Shown here: piece after piece, positions 59,001 through 64,000 of the stretch
Numbering within the stretch: the stretch's first letter is position 1
Layout of the letters: every line of letters starts with the position of its first letter
NCBI GenBank assembly: GCA_039720395.1
Contig: CM077826.1
Coordinates: 24,818,430-24,882,429, forward strand
Length of the DNA stretch: 64,000 nt
Source: Liquidambar formosana
Lineage: Eukaryota > Streptophyta > Magnoliopsida > Saxifragales > Altingiaceae
Reading direction: 5' to 3'
The notes under the pieces: generated by a model
Told to the model about the DNA's origin: nothing
Database searches by the model: none
Seen by the model: only the letters and a program-made list of their open reading frames with translations
Position numbers and translations under genes: made by a program

Positions 59001-62000
59001 CTCACAGTACACCACGTTATGGAACAACCATTGACAATATAACTGTGTACAATACTTGGCTCCTTACAGTGGAGGAGGAGCTCCTCCTTTCATCCACTCA
59101 TATTTTGACATGTGTCATGGTTAATTTGAAAAATATGTGGACATGTAGACGGACACATAGATATGTGGACATGGACGTATGGACATGCATTCATGTTCAC
59201 ATAGACAAGAAGACACTGAGTGTGTCCATAATCACATAAACATGGGGGCGCATGCACACTAATGAGAATTGAACATGTGCATAAGGAAATATGGCCCTTA
59301 AATTTTAGTTTTTTTTTGGGGTTTTGGTTATTTTGACCTTCAAATACACTGATCTTGAGATTGATTTTGATGGAATTGGATCTTTATTTGATTAGGTTTG
59401 GTTTTCAGGTAGTATAAGGTTGATTGTGAGATATATATATATATATATATATTTTCCTTTTTATATATCTCTTAGTTAATTATTATTATTATTATTATTA
59501 TCATTTGACTTAGTTACCTCTTTAGATATTCTATTTCCCCTGTTAACTTCTCATAATGACCATTTTAAATCAAGATTGTAAAGTGGTAATTGTTGAAAAC
59601 CTGAATTTGATTTGGTTTACTTACCTGGAAGTTTGCTGCTACCTTATATTTCCAATAATCTTCGGATTTAGTTTCACCGTGAGTTCTTGTTCTTTATGCA
59701 TTAAACTTGCATCCTGTTTCATCCTGTTCCATGACTATTAATCATTCTATACATTAATCAGGTCAGCACTTCAGCAAAGAAAAGCAGATGAAAGCAAAGA
59801 ATATGGACCAATTGACTACGATGCACCAGTTGAGTCAGAGCAGAACACAGTTGGACTTGGTACTAAGGTAAAGTTTCAATTTTATTTGTATAAGATGAAT
59901 TTACCTGAACTGCACTTTTGGAATTCTCTTCATCTGTGCGTGGGCGACTAATTAAAGCATTGATATAATAGATTGGAGTAGGAGTGGCTGTCATTGTTTT
60001 TGGTTTGGTTTTTGCTCTTGGAGACTTTCTTCCCTCTGGAAGGTATGGTGTAGTACATTTGACATTACTTGTTAGTCCCAATCTATAAAATCAGTTCATT
60101 CTTCTTTTGTTGTTTCTATTTTGTATTGCAAAGACTGATTGATTTATCTGCTTGCATTCTTTCACTAAGAAACTGGAAACAAAAACAAGGCTCCCTCTCT
60201 CTCTCAATGTATAAATATATTGATAGCTTTATTAATATCTATCACCCTACGTGAGCAAGATGTGATTTTGTAACCCCTACTGTTGTAGAAGTTTACAAGC
60301 CTATTGTTATTACCCTACTTGAGATGGGAGGCCTGGAAAAGTGGCCTAGTTTTTATTTCCACCTCTTAGCAAGCAATATCTTCAAAGAAGACAAGGCTAA
60401 TTGTCTTCCTTGGGATCAAAAGCGGTAGTACTCTGCCTTAGACTTCCATGTTAAGCCTGTAGCTCCGACCCTATTATCTTATACAGCTATACTAGTACCT
60501 GATGATTTTAGTCTTTTAAGTATACAGTCATTTTGGTGTATGTATCTACATTATATCACCACATCATCTGCATGTAGTATTGCAAGAAAGTCATCAGTGA
60601 AAAATAAATAATTTAATTTGGCTTTCTCAGGGTATTAGAGGCTAAGCACTTCTCGAAAAAGCCAATGATGAAAATGATATAAAATTGCTTAAGAAAGGAA
60701 TTATTTATCTATTTTTAATTACATCAGCTAGATTTCTTGTTGATGCAATTTTAGGGAATACGGATATTAATATATTCTTTTTGAAGTATATTCCAATTAT
60801 AATTGCTTGAGTGAAGACAGATCCCCATGCCAATAAATTACTATTTCTGTCAGACTAAACTTTTGAATAAAAGCTCCTATAGTTGTTAAAGTCATTGCTA
60901 CTGTATATAGTCTCAGACTCTCAGTTCTGCTTGAGAAGTGTGAAATGAGCTAGGAACTGTAAGCGCTGTTAGAAGGTTTGGAGGAGGCTTCGAGTTTGGG
61001 TTTAACTCAGATTTGCTGGAAGGGGATGCTTCCTCAGTTATTGGTTTTGGGAAAAACAGAAGGATGAGAGTCTGGAGGTTCACTTCCATCATTCGAGAGA
61101 TTCTTGATAGATATTGGAATATCGTTTCTGAAGCTTCTTGGGTGGCACTGTCAGCTAATGGACAGGCAGGGGAGCTTCTGTTTTTGAGCCTTTTATAGGA
61201 CTTTTTATTCTTCTTAGAGGCTGTTTTTGGTGGTTGATCATACCATTTCGCTTGATGTGGTGCCCTTAACAACAAAAAAAGATATGAAGATGTGGGGCTA
61301 ATAGGTTAAGGAATCTTTTGATGGAGTTATTGTTAAAACCATTGTTCTAAATGGGGTTATTGGTAATTTCCCCAAAAGATAAAGATACTCTAATTAGTTC
61401 ATTGCCACAATAGCATGGATTGTGTTGCACTATAGTTGTGTGAAAAGCGACACCACAGTACTCGCTACAGTGATTTGGATTTTACTCGACTATTAATATA
61501 AAAACTATAAATAAAAGAAGTCTGACAAATATGACTCAATTCTCCAATGGCCTTCTAGCCTAATGGCATCTCTCCCCCTCTTGTAATGTATTAATGTGGA
61601 TGTCTTGGGTTCAAGCTCTGTGTATTATTGCTTCCCTGTTTAATATACTCTTATATTCAGATGTTCTAAACTTCTAATCTTGTAACACCCCCCCCTCTTT
61701 TCAAAAAAAAACAAAAATCAAAGAAATTGCGGGGCCAAAGGAACATTTTTGAACAACCAAGAAGCTGGGAAATCTCCTAAGTGGACCCCACACTATCTCA
61801 GTACTGTCATATAAAAACTTGGGCCTTATAATCTATCAAGTGGGGATGTTATACCTATACATGTGAGTGGGTCTTATGTGTGAACAGGTCAACATGTATA
61901 ACTGGCATGGTTTATTATCATTAATATAGGTTAGGAAAATCCCTAATTAAAGAGATATGATATAAAATACACAGGTTGTGATATTAGTCTACATTTGGGG

Positions 62001-62402
62001 AGATCAATCACAGGTCTAATTGCATTATGTATTGATCCAATCAAGGCCTTTTAGGCCTTCCCTTGTAGACTTTTTGGTGCTGCCTTTGATTTCCATCATC
62101 TGCTGATAAATTGAGTTGATTTAAATGAAAAAGAAACTCATTTTTCTAGTAATGTTAATTGGGAAAGTTCATTCGGTTGCTGCAAGCATGAACTTAAGAA
62201 GCACGATTTCATACGCAACCCTTGAATTAGTACCTTGCCTTTTCACAAGTACTTTAAGACCTTCCTTCTTGTCTTATTGAAATTTTTTAAATTGTAGTTA
62301 TTATAATGAGTGGAATCATTTCATCGATAAATAAATATATGCTTCTCAATAACCCATGTGTGCAGAGACTGATAATATTGATTCATATCATTCATTATTA
62401 TA

Positions 62403-62446
<44 letters not shown>

Positions 62447-62573
62447 TTTCTGATTCTAATATTTCATTATTTGCAATTTCTCTTGGCATGGCCGTCAATT
62501 TTTCAGTGTAAGTCCCACTGAGGAAGCTCCGGTGGTCAAAAAATTATCGGAAGAAGAGAAAGTAACTCTTCAG
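53086..62573 (+). CDS. Plastid-targeted membrane protein, probably TPR family; seven 5' exons, continues past the window
   Basis: Exons: 53086-53265, 54002-54054, 55210-55247, 58339-58429, 59762-59867, 59972-60042, 62507-62573. All have GT-AG borders and joining keeps one open frame (202 codons here). The ATG at 53086 opens a Ser/Thr/His-rich, acid-poor leader (about 1-45) typical of a chloroplast transit peptide. Then come a Lys-rich linker, an acidic helix (MDLQFEERLEAVKR), the YGPIDYDAP stretch, a transmembrane helix of about 20 residues in exon 6 (GVAVIVFGLVFALG) and an acidic segment (SPTEEAPVVKKLSEEEK). From memory of related plant genes, TPR repeats should follow beyond the window, giving a thylakoid or envelope protein; that part is inference. 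No breaks are seen. Confidence 0.85.
53266..54001 (+). other. Intron 1 of the TPR-like gene
   Basis: A GTACAA donor and ACTCAG acceptor. No embedded element is recognised; the TTTGGTTGCTGAGAAA phrase near 53355 is common in plant introns. Confidence 0.75.
54055..55209 (+). other. Intron 2 of the TPR-like gene
   Basis: A GTATCT donor and GTGCAG acceptor. AT-rich, with no gene or clear repeat. Confidence 0.75.
56709..57105. mobile_element. MITE with long inverted repeats, in intron 3
   Basis: The left end GGGGAGGGATCCGTTTACAC pairs with the inverted right end GGAGAGGGATCCGTTTACAC. The arms continue through AGTGTAAAACTTTTT, CTCTTACAC, CCCCTCAATA and TTTTCAAAACCAA for about 170 bp. The flanks are AT/ATAG microsatellite: 19 bp on each side match except one base. 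The superfamily is undecided. Confidence 0.85.
57179..57964. mobile_element. Non-autonomous hAT element with 8-bp duplication, in intron 3
   Basis: The left end TATGGGCGGA pairs with the inverted right end CAGGGGCGGA, a common hAT terminus. GGGGGGGCCACAGCCC and inverted GGGGTGGCTGGGC lie just inside. The flanks are CAACCCCC (57171-57178) and CAACCCCA (57965-57972). The interior has no transposase. Confidence 0.75.
58430..59761 (+). other. Intron 4 of the TPR-like gene
   Basis: A GTTCTA donor and AATCAG acceptor. It contains TA runs (59431-59450) and a TTA microsatellite (59478-59500). Around 59100-59240 lies a cluster of ATGTGGACATG-like words; no gene. Confidence 0.7.
60043..62506 (+). other. 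Intron 6 of the TPR-like gene
   Basis: A GTATGG donor and TTTCAG acceptor. Inside, 60940-61200 gives ORFs in both directions without recognisable domains, possibly an old repeat. A long TA run lies at 62407-62440. Confidence 0.7.
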
Positions 62574-62964
62574 GTAAAATTGGTGGAAACAGCCTACATT
62601 TATTTCTTCTATAAGTATTCAAGGAGTTACTAGGCTGCTCATTTTTATCTTTGTCACGAAGTTTTCCATGATACAACTAAGTTATCTATCTATATATATG
62701 AGGAGTGCAAGAGAAGGAGAGGAGGAAGGTAGGGGGTGGAAGGGGCTTGCACACCATAGTGACTGCCAAATCAACATGTCAGCTGTATGGGTGGCTTTTT
62801 TTTTTTTTTTTTTTTTTTTTCCTTCTTAAAAAAACTATCATAAATTGATGGTGAAATCTGAAGAATGCTGTCTTAACAATAATTTTTCTCCCACACACAC
62901 ACATACACTCACAGGGAAATTAAGTGAATCAAATGGATATGGGACCCAATACTATGAGTTCTCC

Positions 62965-62997
<33 letters not shown>

Positions 62998-64000
62998 TTT
63001 TAAAACTAATTGCCATTAATTAATTTTGTGTTCTTTCCATTTTCATTTCTAAAACTAATTTCCATTAATTAATTTTGGAAAACGAAGGGTGCCATTCCAT
63101 CAAACACCCTTCTTACCTCACTCATACACTTGCACACACACATGTGCCCCAATTAAGAAAAGTCGAAAAGCAAATAGATGCAGGACCCACTATATATTAC
63201 TTGGTGAGAAAATGGCTGAAATCATCATAACCAAAAGGTTTTTTGGTGCATTCTATGTTACACAAATCCTCTGCTTCACCCTAGAGTACCCCTATTGATA
63301 TGATATGACATGACATGGTTGTGGGTGCTCTTGACAGACACTTCAAAAGTAGAAATTTGGAACGCATACGAATCCAACATAGGGTGCACTTAAGCTACTG
63401 ACACCTATCATATGTTTTATTCAAACCTTATATTTGTACTCATGGTCTCTTTCAGTCACCAACAATCACAGTCTGATTCCTACACATCACCTATGTTTGC
63501 CATTATTATCTTAATATGTCCCAAGCATCGGATAGGTTTGCCATTCATATCTTAACATTATACACCTAAAGGCTTTGGGACTACAGAGGTACAAAACAAT
63601 ACCTTGTCCATTTTGTCATTAGCATGGTCTTAAATTTTGGATATATCGGTGATATATCCATGTATCGGTGCACATTGATACAAAATTCCATGGTGATTTC
63701 GTTTCAGCAGAATATCGTGGATATATTGACGATATATTGGGAATATCGGTACTTATCGATTATATCGGGATGTGTCGAGAATATCTCTTATTTTATCACA
63801 AGTGACCGACGATATATATTGATATATCGATAAATTTTGAAGATATATCGATAAATATCAATACTTTGTAGAATTGTATACTTTTTTACTTTGTAGAATT
63901 GCAGATCCTTTTTTACTCTAAGGGCTTAAAGGCTTTTTCATTTCATGATCCTTTAAGTGAAGGGCTAAAGGGCTGCCACTCGCAACTGTTTTAACGTTTT
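62574..64000 (+). other. Start of intron 7, runs off the window
   Basis: A GTAAAA donor follows exon 7. No further exon is seen before the edge. It holds T and CT tracts (62798-62820, 62972-62997), a local duplication of CCATTAATTAATTTT (63012 and 63062), and the ATATCG-rich block at 63640-63850. Confidence 0.65.
63640..63850. repeat. Cluster of ATATCG/CGATAT motifs
   Basis: About a dozen short words of the type GATATATCG, ATATCGG and CGATAAAT occur in both orientations within 210 bp. No unit length is constant. The sequence is probably part of a dispersed repeat. Confidence 0.65.

Noticed and set aside
60913..61275. 120-codon minus ORF in intron 6
   Set aside because: No recognisable domain, and an overlapping plus ORF is just as long. 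Probably an old repeat or chance.

Overview
The window is nuclear DNA of an angiosperm, most likely a eudicot. The evidence is GT-AG introns of 0.1 to 3 kb, plant-type F-box and plastid-targeted genes, and a dense nest of plant transposable elements (MULE, hAT, Stowaway, Copia, LINE, long solo LTRs). The species cannot be named from sequence alone. Only three host genes look functional: a short conserved single-exon gene (34349-34819), an F-box gene (38782-39972), and the first seven exons of a plastid TPR-like gene that runs off the right edge (53086-62573 and beyond). A kelch-type gene (26318-27141, minus) is broken by a frameshift. The rest is transposable elements, decayed sequence and simple repeats.

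Layout. 1-3075 is an LTR on the minus strand, cut by the window edge. 3129-11930 is a large Mutator-like element (MULE) with terminal inverted repeats (TIRs) of about 1.75 kb. It carries a decayed FAR1-type transposase (plus) and, converging on it, an intact small GRF zinc-finger/membrane gene (minus), an arrangement like that of MuDR. 14525-16570 is a 5'-truncated LINE. About 17055-25808 is a decayed hAT element of about 4.1 kb into which two solo LTRs have jumped (17961-20613 with target duplication ATGTT; 22307-24311 with GTGGC). Removing the second restores the transposase frame exactly. A probable LTR remnant lies at about 27960-29858, and a foldback element at about 31634-32730. A hAT-like MITE is at 32996-33278 and a near-palindromic MULE-MITE with a 9-bp duplication at 33684-34082.

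40869-47379 is a complete minus-strand Copia element with near-identical LTRs and TSD TCAAT. Its pol is broken, and where gag, protease and most of integrase should lie it carries unrelated cargo: a plus-strand coiled-coil ORF, a convergent two-helix membrane ORF, and a 14-copy array of hairpin-forming repeats. 47933-48203 is a Stowaway MITE. About 48700-51075 is a LINE 3' half interrupted by another solo LTR (48913-50313). From 53086 to the edge the host gene has introns holding several MITEs.

Four of the five LTRs share the same terminal sequence, and all five have a TATA box preceded by a distinct cluster of short inverted repeats. The two most unusual items are the MULE's GRF-membrane partner gene and the chimeric Copia cargo with its hairpin array.
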